In this document: piece after piece, positions 1 to 6,826 of the stretch | Layout: each line of letters begins with the position of its first letter | Numbering within the stretch: the first letter of the stretch is position 1 | Assembly (NCBI GenBank): GCA_035518875.1 | Contig: DATIXD010000049.1 | Location: forward strand, 1-19,002 | Length of the DNA: 19,002 nucleotides | Reading direction: 5' to 3' | Source: DATIXD01 sp035518875 | GTDB taxonomy: Bacteria; Pseudomonadota; Gammaproteobacteria; Methylococcales; Methylococcaceae | The notes under the pieces: model-generated | What the model was told of the DNA's origin: nothing | Database searches by the model: none | What the model saw: only the letters and a program-made list of their open reading frames with translations | Position numbers and translations under genes: made by a program

Positions 1-158
1 CGGTTCTCGCCGAAACAACGGTGTTCACCCTGCCCGGGATGTCATTACATTGGTGATGAACCGATGGTCCAGCCGAAGATTCAGGGACATCAGCGCTTGC
101 TCATGCTTCGCAAAGCACAGCCGCTTCCGCTTCCTGCTCCGCCTCGATGCGAGCTTTC

Positions 159-1346
159 TCACCCCCGTTCTCTGGCGATAGGCGGATCCAGCACGAGGCG
201 AGCGACGAGCGCCGCGCGCTCGGCCATGCTATCGAGATGGACGAATTCGCCAGGCGCGTGGGCTTCATCGCCGACCGCGCCCAGCCCGTCCAAGGTCGGC
301 GTGTAGAGGCTGGTGGTGTTGCCGTCGGAACCGCCACCCGCCGTGGCTTCTTCCAAGTCGATGTCGAGATCGGTCGCCGCCTCTCGTGCGAGTTCCCAGA
401 GCCTTCGATTGCCCGGCGTCTTCTCCATCGGGTGTCGCCCGATTCGTCCTTCGACGATGATCTGAGTTCCCGGGGTCGTGGGCCGCAACCCCCGGATAGT
501 CGCTGCAACCGCCGGTTCGTCCTCTTGCCGTAACACTCGAACATCGACCACGGCGTGGCTTTCCGGCGCGACGACGTTGGGACGAATTCCGCCGTCGATC
601 GTTCCAACATTGACCGTGATCCCCCTCTCTACGTCGTTCAGGGCAAAGAGTTGCTGAATGACGAACGAGAGTTCCAGAATGGCACTTGCGCCCTGTTCCG
701 GGGCTAATCCGGCGTGCGCAGCCTTGCCAACGACTCGGACGATGAAACGTCCGACACCTTTGCGTTGGGTTTTCAACTTGCCGTTTTGACCCAAAGACGG
801 TTCCAAAACGAAGGCGCGGTTAGCCGAACGGGCGAGACGCCGGATTTGGGGAGTCGATTCCCCGCTGCCGATTTCTTCATCCGAATTAATGAAAAACACA
901 GGCGCCACTCCCGGTTGCAGGTCCAGTACCCCAAGCGCCTCGAGGGCGAAGATGCCCTGCACCAGCCCGGCCTTCATATCGTAGGCACCCGGCCCGTAGA
1001 GTTTTCCATCCCGACAGCGAACCGGCATCGTGTCGAGAGTCCCCAGCGGCCAGACAGTGTCACAGTGGCCGATCAAGAGCTGGATAAGCTGGTTCTTGGA
1101 GCGGCTTCCCGGTATGGCCAAGAGGTGCCCGCCCGTCCGATGTCCGCGCAGACGATGAATCCGGTAGCCACGTTCCATGAGAGCGTTCTCGAGCAGGTCG
1201 AGGACCGGCTCCTGAGCGGCAGGAACCGTCGAGGGCGATTCGGCGCGAACCAGGCGTTCAAGGAGGTCACGCATCTCTCCGCGGCGACGCTGGAGGTAGT
1301 CGCGCAGTCGCCGCGCGGCAGCCCTCGTCCCCGAGACTGTAGACAT
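159..1346 (-). CDS. M20 family zinc metallopeptidase (glutamate carboxypeptidase / CPG2-like)
   Basis: Predicted cytoplasmic zinc-dependent exopeptidase or amidohydrolase of the M20 family, 395 residues. The family hydrolyses C-terminal amino acids or N-acyl amino acids with two zinc ions. Visible metal and catalytic residues follow the carboxypeptidase G2 order: GHCDTVW (His94, Asp96), GPGAYDMKAG (bridging Asp123), SDEEIG (general base Glu157, ligand Glu158), LEPS (Glu182) and EAHAPGEF (His363). The dimerisation domain sits between, roughly 195-305, starting near RKGVGRF. There is no signal peptide, unlike CPG2 itself. The ATG overlaps the stop of the upstream flavin reductase gene by one base (TGATG on the minus strand), so the two are probably co-transcribed and translationally coupled. 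The substrate cannot be told from sequence; glutamate carboxypeptidase is the closest recognisable type. Confidence 0.9.
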   Translation of the reverse strand: MSTVSGTRAAARRLRDYLQRRRGEMRDLLERLVRAESPSTVPAAQEPVLDLLENALMERGYRIHRLRGHRTGGHLLAIPGSRSKNQLIQLLIGHCDTVWPLGTLDTMPVRCRDGKLYGPGAYDMKAGLVQGIFALEALGVLDLQPGVAPVFFINSDEEIGSGESTPQIRRLARSANRAFVLEPSLGQNGKLKTQRKGVGRFIVRVVGKAAHAGLAPEQGASAILELSFVIQQLFALNDVERGITVNVGTIDGGIRPNVVAPESHAVVDVRVLRQEDEPAVAATIRGLRPTTPGTQIIVEGRIGRHPMEKTPGNRRLWELAREAATDLDIDLEEATAGGGSDGNTTSLYTPTLDGLGAVGDEAHAPGEFVHLDSMAERAALVARLVLDPPIARERG

Positions 1347-1954
1347 CAGCGTTTGAACCCCGTGTGAAACGGGAAAGAAAAGCTACGCTCGATTTTCGCG
1401 TAGCGCCCTGGGGAAAGGTAGGCCAAGAGCGGAGCTTGGAGCAGCACCTCTTGATCGTCGCGATCGCTCATACGCAACGCCGCCTCCTGCACCCGGGCCG
1501 CGACAATTCGGCCTGCAATCAGACTATTGATCCCGAAACCATCGACGATCCGTTCGAGCTGGCATTCGAGGAACACATATGCATCCTGTAGAAAAGCGCC
1601 CGCGACGACCGAGGAAGCAAAAGACGGCAGGGCCGCCAGCGCCGGCTTCACGTCGTCCTCGTTGCGCGGTGCGGCCGAGATACTCGCAAGCACCACCTGC
1701 TCCGGGCGAAGAAAACTCACGGTGAAACTACCTTCGCGACCGATATTGCAATAGGTCTGGTGGCGAGGCGTGCAGATAAAACCGAAATAATTGTCCCAGC
1801 CCAAGGGAAACGCCATGTGTTTAGGGGCGAAGTCATAGCGACCGTCTTCCTCGCGAGTACCGATCACGACGAGAGGGGTCACGGTAAAAAAGCGATCCCA
1901 GATCGGTGCGGTCAGATCGAGGTCGACCAAGGCATGCGATGGTCTGTCAGCCAT
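1346..1954 (-). CDS. Flavin reductase-like domain protein
   Basis: About 202 residues, recognisable as the flavin reductase-like FMN-binding split-barrel family (PF01613). Visible pieces are an N-terminal strand with FTVTPLVVIGTREEDG, the MAFPLGWDNYFGFICTPRHQTY core, the NIGREGSFTVSF loop and a C-terminal AGRIVAARV strand. Such proteins bind FMN and either reduce free flavin with NAD(P)H or act as small flavoenzymes; the partner is unknown. I prefer the start at 1954 (MADRPSHAL). The frame stays open to an ATG at 2047, but the extra 31 residues are polar and lack family similarity. The Shine-Dalgarno sequence at 1954 is weak. The gene is first of a two-gene minus-strand unit with the M20 peptidase and diverges from the ApbE lipoprotein genes, which also handle flavin. 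Confidence 0.8.
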   Translation of the reverse strand: MADRPSHALVDLDLTAPIWDRFFTVTPLVVIGTREEDGRYDFAPKHMAFPLGWDNYFGFICTPRHQTYCNIGREGSFTVSFLRPEQVVLASISAAPRNEDDVKPALAALPSFASSVVAGAFLQDAYVFLECQLERIVDGFGINSLIAGRIVAARVQEAALRMSDRDDQEVLLQAPLLAYLSPGRYAKIERSFSFPFHTGFKR

Positions 1955-2090
1955 GATAACGTCTCGGTGTAGTCGGCTTGAATCAGCTGAGTTATACCAG
2001 TTGGCGGAATCCTTGCCAAACTCCGTAGATGATGGTGAGTACGACATGGCTGTGTGCTCCCGGATCGATCCTCACCAGCTGCCATGATCG

Positions 2091-3332
2091 GTGAACGACA
2101 GAAACCGGCGGCACGTTACGCCTTTTTTATGCTGTCCGGAATATACTGCCACGATCTCGGTCAGTCCTTGGGATACCCGCACTGTGACATTCCCCATTTC
2201 GGCCCAAAATCAGCCCCGTCGTTGTTTGAAGCCAGAGCGTTTCGCCGTTCCCGGCCTGCGGAAATTTGTGTCCTCGTTCTGGTGTACCATCGCGTTCGGC
2301 TTATCTGCCTGCCAGCCCACCGCAGACATCACCGAGCTTGCCGGAAACATCCAGGGCACGACTTATCACGTCAAGGTGGTTCGGGAGGAACCGTCGACCG
2401 ATGCGAAGCCGATCCAAGCAGCGATCGACGAAACCTTCTACGACATCGACCGTAAGCTATCCAATTACCGGGACGACTCGGAGATTTCCCGATTCAATCA
2501 ACAGAAGACCACCGACTGGGTGCCGGTCTCCCCCGAAATCGTCGAACTCGTTGGCATCGCCCGCCACGTTTCCGAACAATCCCATGGCTGCTACGACCTT
2601 ACCATCAAGCCGCTGTTCGATCTATGGGGTTTTTCCAAGGATCAAAACCGGGTACCCAGTGCCGAGGAAATCAGCCAGGCCCTGCTTCATGTCGGAATGC
2701 CGCTGGTAGAACTCGACCAGGATCACAGCCGCCTGCGCAAACGGGACCCGGAGATCCAGATCGATCTGTCGTCCATCGCCCAGGGCTACACCGTGGGGGC
2801 CATCGCCCAACTGCTCGAAAGGCATGGCATCCGGAATTATCTCGTGGAAGTCGGGGGCGAGATGAAGGTGAAAGGCCATAAGCCTGACGGCAGTCCGTGG
2901 CGCGTCGCCATCGAGAAACCGACTCCCTATACACGCGAGGTGCAGAAGATTCTGGATATCCACCAGGAGGCCGGTACCGCCATCATGACGGCCGGGACGT
3001 ACCGCCATTTTTTCGAGGATCACGGGCAGGTGTACTCCCATATCCTCGATGCGCGCACCGGGCGGCCAGTGACCCATCACCTCCTGTCGGTCACTATCCT
3101 GCATGACGATCCCACTTGGGCCGATGCCTGGGATACCGCCCTCTTGTGCGTGGGCGAGGCCGAAGCCGCCCGCATCGCCGAGGCCGAGCGCCTCAAGGTA
3201 CTGCTGGTTTACGCACAGGGAGAGTCCCTGCAGGAATACCTGAGTTCCGCTTTTACGACAGCGCAGGAGACTGACAGCACCGCTGCCCGAGATACAGCAG
3301 CCCAATCAACTGCCCTCCCCGAATCCCAGTAA
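2091..3332 (+). CDS. ApbE-family FAD:protein FMN transferase lipoprotein
   Basis: ApbE-type enzyme, expected to cleave FAD and attach FMN to Thr/Ser of exported or membrane flavoproteins on the periplasmic side. Numbering from the only ATG (2091): lipobox LSAC with Cys74, NYRDDSEISRFN (123-136), GCYDLTIKPLFDLW (166-179), DLSSIAQGY (225-233, with Gln231 where the family usually has Lys), EVGGEMKVKG (253-262), AGTYRHFF (301-308), SHILDARTGRPV (316-327) and the Mg2+-binding pair Asp345 and Thr349. The last 25 residues are low-complexity and Thr/Ala rich. A 73-residue leader before the lipid Cys is far too long, so translation probably starts later: GTG at 2184, TTG at 2226, or CTG at 2256, which would give a 19-residue leader exactly as in the downstream paralogue. 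It diverges from the flavin reductase gene. Confidence 0.87.
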   Translation: MNDRNRRHVTPFLCCPEYTATISVSPWDTRTVTFPISAQNQPRRCLKPERFAVPGLRKFVSSFWCTIAFGLSACQPTADITELAGNIQGTTYHVKVVREEPSTDAKPIQAAIDETFYDIDRKLSNYRDDSEISRFNQQKTTDWVPVSPEIVELVGIARHVSEQSHGCYDLTIKPLFDLWGFSKDQNRVPSAEEISQALLHVGMPLVELDQDHSRLRKRDPEIQIDLSSIAQGYTVGAIAQLLERHGIRNYLVEVGGEMKVKGHKPDGSPWRVAIEKPTPYTREVQKILDIHQEAGTAIMTAGTYRHFFEDHGQVYSHILDARTGRPVTHHLLSVTILHDDPTWADAWDTALLCVGEAEAARIAEAERLKVLLVYAQGESLQEYLSSAFTTAQETDSTAARDTAAQSTALPESQ

Positions 3333-3359
3333 ACCCGTAATTCATTTACGAGATATCAG

Positions 3360-3503
3360 ATGCGTTATGGCAATTGGCTGATTGGCGGCCTGCTCCTGGG
3401 GCTGCCGGTTGGATTGATGTAATTTGGTGCCATCGATAGCCGATACGATCAAACTGGCAGTCCGGCTCGAACCATTGTAAAGCGCTTCTCGCCCACCGAT
3501 TAG
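3360..3503 (+). pseudogene. Small single-span membrane protein frame with an internal stop
   Basis: An ATG at 3360 opens 20 codons (MRYGNWLIGGLLLGLPVGLM) that form a typical membrane segment, then TAA at 3420-3422. The same frame continues for 26 hydrophilic codons (FGAIDSRYDQTG...IVKRFSPTD) to TAG at 3501-3503. If the TAA were a sense codon such as TAT, the product would be a 47-residue inner-membrane peptide with a short basic tail. I read this as a gene broken by one nonsense mutation. It could also be a genuine 20-residue peptide or chance. It sits between the two ApbE genes, 27 bases after the first. No strong ribosome site is visible. I do not recognise the family. Confidence 0.3.
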
Positions 3504-3670
3504 CAACCGGGTTGCCGGACTCCGCGCCCCGATTCTGCTACTCCGTCTTCCGTTGCCAATAGTTCACCAAAAGGAAACAACGCGTTTCCTGGGTGCGCAT
3601 TTATTTTTTATCCGATTTTTAGGTGCGGAAACCTATCTTGAGACCCTGTCCTGCGTATGGGTCTCCCGAC
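3504..3670. other. Intergenic region between the broken peptide and the second ApbE gene
   Basis: With the preceding broken frame this makes a 338-base stretch without an intact gene (3333-3670). It contains one perfect inverted repeat, GGAAAC at 3573-3578 and GTTTCC at 3584-3589 around a five-base loop, followed twelve bases later by an AT-rich run. This could be an operator or a weak terminator; the T-run is too far from the stem for a confident terminator call. No clear -35/-10 pair stands out. Confidence 0.35.
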
Positions 3671-4702
3671 ATGAAAAACATTCTCTTGGCCGGTATAGAG
3701 TGCTGCTCCATGCTGTTATCGGCGTGCAACCTGAACAACAGCAATACAGATCTCAATGGTCTAATTACTGGTAACGGCTATCGCATCGCCTTGAATCCCA
3801 GGGACTATAAAGGAGAGATTGATCGCTTCGAAGAAAACATCAAGAAAATCATCCACGACATAGATTCTAAACTATTTGATGGCGGCGAGTATTCCGAGAT
3901 CGCTGGGTTTAATCGATCGAGAACGACCGAGTGGGTATCCGTCTCCCCGGAGATAGTCATGCTCGTGAATCTGGGTAAACAGGTTTATGAACGCTCCGAA
4001 GGGTGTTTCGACCTGAGTGCGAGACCGATCATCGAGCTTTGGGATGGTGCAAGTCGGGAGGAGCGGACACCTAGACAGGAGGAAGTCGATAGGGTATTGG
4101 CCCACGTCGGAATGTCGCAAGTGGAAATCGATCCGGAAAATCACCGTATTCGCAAGCAGGATCCGGAAATACAAATCGATTTGTCCCCGCTGGCCACGGG
4201 GTACAAGATTTCATCCATCGCCTCCTTCCTGGAACGGGAAGGGATCCAAAACTACTGGATCAAACTGGATAACGAAATCAAGGTGAAGGGACACAAAGCC
4301 GATGGCAAAGCCTGGCGGGTCGCGATCGATGCCATGAAGCCCACCAAACCCTTTACCTTAGACGAAGTAACTCTTCTCAAAAAACGCGAGCTTGAAGGCG
4401 TCAGCCTCGTGGCCACGGGTGATTACCATCCATTTTCTCGAGTAGGTGCGCAGTCAGATATTCTCGTTTTCAATCCCAAAACCGGACGACCGGTGTCCAA
4501 TTACCTGCGTCATGTTGCCGTGCTGGATGAAGACCCGGTATGGGCCGCGGCCTGGAACAGTACGTTGCTGTGCCTGGGGGAAAAAGAGGCCGCGAAGGTC
4601 GCTCAAGTCGAACAGCTCGGAGCTTTGTTGATTTACGAGGAGCGTTTCGATTTCGATCAATACCGCAGCAAGGCATTTCTCACTGCCATTAAACGACTTT
4701 GA
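3671..4702 (+). CDS. Degenerate ApbE-family lipoprotein, probably not an active FMN transferase
   Basis: 343 residues from ATG 3671. The start gives a short lipoprotein leader (MKNILLAG...LLSAC, lipid Cys19) matching the position of the lipobox in the upstream paralogue, so I prefer it to the ATG at 3623. The fold is clearly ApbE: VSPEIVMLV, GCFDLSARPIIELW (111-124), DPEIQIDLS (164-172), KVKGHKADGKAWRVAI (204-219) and TGRPVSNY (271-278) match the neighbour. Signature residues have changed: EVGGE becomes KLDNE (198-202), SHILDARTG becomes SDILVFNPKTG (262-272), and the metal-binding Asp/Thr pair becomes Ala293/Ser297 (WAAAWNST). This suggests a tandem duplicate that kept the lipoprotein and fold but lost catalysis, perhaps now a binding or chaperone-like partner. 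No frameshift or stop is present, so it is under some constraint or recently diverged. Confidence 0.8.
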   Translation: MKNILLAGIECCSMLLSACNLNNSNTDLNGLITGNGYRIALNPRDYKGEIDRFEENIKKIIHDIDSKLFDGGEYSEIAGFNRSRTTEWVSVSPEIVMLVNLGKQVYERSEGCFDLSARPIIELWDGASREERTPRQEEVDRVLAHVGMSQVEIDPENHRIRKQDPEIQIDLSPLATGYKISSIASFLEREGIQNYWIKLDNEIKVKGHKADGKAWRVAIDAMKPTKPFTLDEVTLLKKRELEGVSLVATGDYHPFSRVGAQSDILVFNPKTGRPVSNYLRHVAVLDEDPVWAAAWNSTLLCLGEKEAAKVAQVEQLGALLIYEERFDFDQYRSKAFLTAIKRL

Positions 4703-4827
4703 AAATACCTGCATCCTATGCGCTGATTGTAGGGGTTTTACGTGCACTTCAACCCTCGACATAAATCCTATCGGCCAGAATGCTTATACGCCCATTGGAT
4801 GATCCTTATCAACTAACGACTAAGACT
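4703..4827 (+). promoter_or_regulatory. Leader region of the kdp operon
   Basis: This 125-base gap before the first small kdp-linked frame is the expected site of the KdpE-controlled promoter. It holds an inverted repeat, GGGTT at 4733-4737 and AACCC at 4751-4755, enclosing the six-base palindrome GTGCAC at 4742-4747. A possible -35-like TTTACG lies at 4737-4742 with an AT-rich ATAAAT at 4761-4766, but the match to a sigma-70 promoter is poor. The assignment rests on position; I cannot align an E. coli-type T-rich KdpE site here with confidence. Confidence 0.3.
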
Positions 4828-4920
4828 ATGGACCTGGAATATCTGTCATTATTCGCGTTGTTTTTCCTGCTGGCTATGGCCCTGCTCAAGGGCTGCGAGT
4901 TATTGGAGAAGAAATCATGA
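4828..4920 (+). CDS. Small membrane peptide upstream of kdpF (unknown function)
   Basis: A 30-residue frame, starting MDLEYLSLFALFF and ending CELLEKKS, with one hydrophobic span (about residues 5-20) followed by a Cys and a basic tail. Its TGA overlaps the kdpF ATG (ATGA at 4917-4920), so it is positioned as the first cistron of the kdp operon. It is not KdpF, which follows directly, but has the same size and topology. From memory, similar short frames precede kdpF in other bacteria, usually left unannotated. Its own ribosome site is weak; GGAG near its 3' end serves kdpF. A role as a pump-stabilising or regulatory peptide is inference. Confidence 0.6.
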   Translation: MDLEYLSLFALFFLLAMALLKGCELLEKKS

Positions 4921-5009
4921 GTCTTGAATATGCCATCGCCCTGATCGCCGCTGTGGTGCTCATGGTTTATCTCATTGTCGTATTGGTGAATCCGGAGGAT
5001 TTTACGTGA
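4917..5009 (+). CDS. kdpF: KdpF, small subunit of the potassium-transporting ATPase
   Basis: A 30-residue single-span peptide (starts MSLEYAIALI, ends VLVNPEDFT). KdpF stabilises the KdpABC complex in the inner membrane, bound next to KdpA. Length, the central Ala/Val/Leu helix and the closing NPE motif are typical of the family. GGAG at about 4906-4909 gives a good ribosome site with eight-base spacing. The gene overlaps the upstream small frame by four bases (ATGA) and kdpA by four bases (GTGA at 5006-5009), consistent with tight translational coupling. Confidence 0.9.
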   Translation: MSLEYAIALIAAVVLMVYLIVVLVNPEDFT

Positions 5010-6826
5010 CATTTTCCTCAGTCATTCTCCTGGTGGTTTTTCTGGCCATCCTGCTGGCTACCGTCAAACCCCTGGGGATTTATATCACCCATGCGATGGC
5101 CGGAGAATCCCGCTTCCTGCGATTTCTCGCTTCTTTCGAAGTACGGTTATTTCGCCTGCTCGGGATCAACCCGCGAAAGGAAATGGGTTGGAAGGAATAT
5201 GCGCTGGCCCTCCTGCTGTTCAATTCCCTGGCGACCTTATGGGTGTATGGACTACAGCGTCTGCAGGGCTTTCTACCCCTGAATCCGCAAAGACTTGGAG
5301 CGGTGAGCCCGGATTCATCCTTGAACACCGCCATTTCCTTCCTGACCGCCGCCGACTGGCAAGGCTACGCCGGTGAAGTCACCATGAGCTATCTCACTCA
5401 GATGCTCGGCCTCGGCTTTCTAAATTTCGTGGCGCCCGCCACGGGCCTGTGCGTCGCCTTCGCCTTGTTCCGGGGTTTCGCCCGGCACGAGACCTCGCTG
5501 ATCGGAAATTTCTGGGTGGATCTGATTCGTTCCTTTCTTTACGTCTTGCTGCCGCTCTCCCTCATTCTGGCTGTGTTCCTCGCCCATCAGGGCACGATCC
5601 AGAATTTCAATCCCTGGGTGGAATCACATACTCTGGAAGAAACCGCCTACTCGAAACCGCAGTTGGACGAATCCGGTCAGCCGTTGAAAGACGCCCAAGG
5701 GCAGCCGATGACGGAAACCGTGACGACCACCACCCAAACCCTGCCCATGGGACCGGCGGCCTCCCTGGATTCCACCAAGGTCATGGGCAACAACGGCGGC
5801 GGTTTCTTCAACGTCAACGCCGCGCACCCCTACGAAAACCCCACCGCACTGACGAATTTCGCCGGAATGCTGGCGATGTTCCTCATCCCGGCGGCGCTGT
5901 GCTACACCTTCGGGCGCATCGTCGGCGATACCCGCCAGGGCTGGGCCATTCTCGCCGCGATGACGTTCATGTTCGTCGGATCAGCCATAGTGGCGCTGAT
6001 CGCCGAGCAAAGCGGCAACCCCTTGCTGACCGCCGTCGGATTGGATACGGCGGCCGGCGCCCTGCAGCCCGGGGGCAACATGGAAGGCAAGGACCTCCGG
6101 CTCGGCATCGCCGGTTCCACGTTGTGGGCCGTCATCACCACCGCCTCCGGCACCGGAGGGGCCAATGCCATGCTCGATTCGTTCACCCCCATCGGAGGTT
6201 TCGTCTGCCTCTGGCTGATGCAGGTGGGCGAAGTCATCTTCGGCGGCGTCGGCGTGGGCTTGGCCGGGATGCTGATCTTTGCGATCGTCGCCGTGTTCAT
6301 CTCGGGCTTGATGATCGGGCGAACGCCCGAATACCTCGGCAAGAAAATCGAGAGCTTCGAGATGAAGATGGTGTCCATCTCGATCCTGATCACCCCGCTC
6401 CTCGTATTGGTGGGTACCGCAATTTCGGTCGTGCTGGCAGTGGGCAAGGCGGGCATCCTGAATCCGGGAGCCCACGGCTTTACGGAAGTGCTCTACGCCT
6501 TTTCGTCCGCCGCCAACAACAATGGCAGCGCCTTCGCCGGGCTCTCGGCGAACACCCCATATTACAACTCGATGCTCGCCGTGGCGCTCTGGTTCGGCCG
6601 CTTCGGCGCGTTGATCCCCTATCTGGCCATCGCGGGGTCTTTAGCCAAGAAGCACCGGCTCGAACCCGGTGAAGGCACCCTGCCGAGTCACGGAATTCTG
6701 TTCGTCGTTCTGCTGATGGCGACGGTGCTCATCGTCGGCGCGCTGACCTATTTTCCGGCCCTCGCCTTGGGGCCTTTCGCCGAACATTTCATTCTTTGGC
6801 CCCTTTCGCAGTGGAAGACCCCATGA
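5006..6826 (+). CDS. kdpA: KdpA, potassium-binding channel-like subunit
   Basis: 606 residues, inner-membrane subunit that selects and takes up K+ for the KdpFABC pump. GTG start, with GGAGG at 4994-4998 inside kdpF. Ten or so hydrophobic spans and four filter loops are visible: TAADWQ (114-119), NNGGGFFN (262-269), TTASGTGGANAM (378-389) and SSAANNNGSAF (500-510). Loops 3 and 4 look normal. Loop 1 differs from the usual TNTNWQ and loop 2 from the usual TNGGGFF, so two polar filter residues are replaced (Ala115 and Asn262). The protein is longer than E. coli KdpA (557), mainly through an extracytoplasmic insert at about 210-246 rich in Gln, Thr and Asp; I believe such inserts occur in other proteobacterial KdpA. 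The stop overlaps the kdpB start (ATGA). Confidence 0.97.
   Translation: MTFSSVILLVVFLAILLATVKPLGIYITHAMAGESRFLRFLASFEVRLFRLLGINPRKEMGWKEYALALLLFNSLATLWVYGLQRLQGFLPLNPQRLGAVSPDSSLNTAISFLTAADWQGYAGEVTMSYLTQMLGLGFLNFVAPATGLCVAFALFRGFARHETSLIGNFWVDLIRSFLYVLLPLSLILAVFLAHQGTIQNFNPWVESHTLEETAYSKPQLDESGQPLKDAQGQPMTETVTTTTQTLPMGPAASLDSTKVMGNNGGGFFNVNAAHPYENPTALTNFAGMLAMFLIPAALCYTFGRIVGDTRQGWAILAAMTFMFVGSAIVALIAEQSGNPLLTAVGLDTAAGALQPGGNMEGKDLRLGIAGSTLWAVITTASGTGGANAMLDSFTPIGGFVCLWLMQVGEVIFGGVGVGLAGMLIFAIVAVFISGLMIGRTPEYLGKKIESFEMKMVSISILITPLLVLVGTAISVVLAVGKAGILNPGAHGFTEVLYAFSSAANNNGSAFAGLSANTPYYNSMLAVALWFGRFGALIPYLAIAGSLAKKHRLEPGEGTLPSHGILFVVLLMATVLIVGALTYFPALALGPFAEHFILWPLSQWKTP

Noticed and set aside
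22..162. Minus-strand GTG frame of about 45 codons overlapping the M20 stop (GTGA)
   Set aside because: The four-base overlap is suggestive, but the product is Arg/Lys-rich, unlike any family I know, and has no clear ribosome site. Not enough to call a gene.
101..610. 169-codon minus-strand frame overlapping the M20 peptidase
   Set aside because: Alternative frame of the peptidase gene; Arg/Ser-rich with no motif, whereas the peptidase frame has all zinc ligands.
3573..3589. GGAAAC/GTTTCC hairpin as a rho-independent terminator
   Set aside because: Stem of six pairs with no adjacent T-run; kept only as a note in the intergenic description.
3553..3774. 73-codon plus-strand frame overlapping the start of the second ApbE gene
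   Set aside because: Overlaps the lipoprotein leader in another frame and has no recognisable feature.
5449..6672. 407-codon plus-strand frame inside kdpA
   Set aside because: Out-of-frame shadow of kdpA with an Arg/His/Gly-rich translation and no domain.
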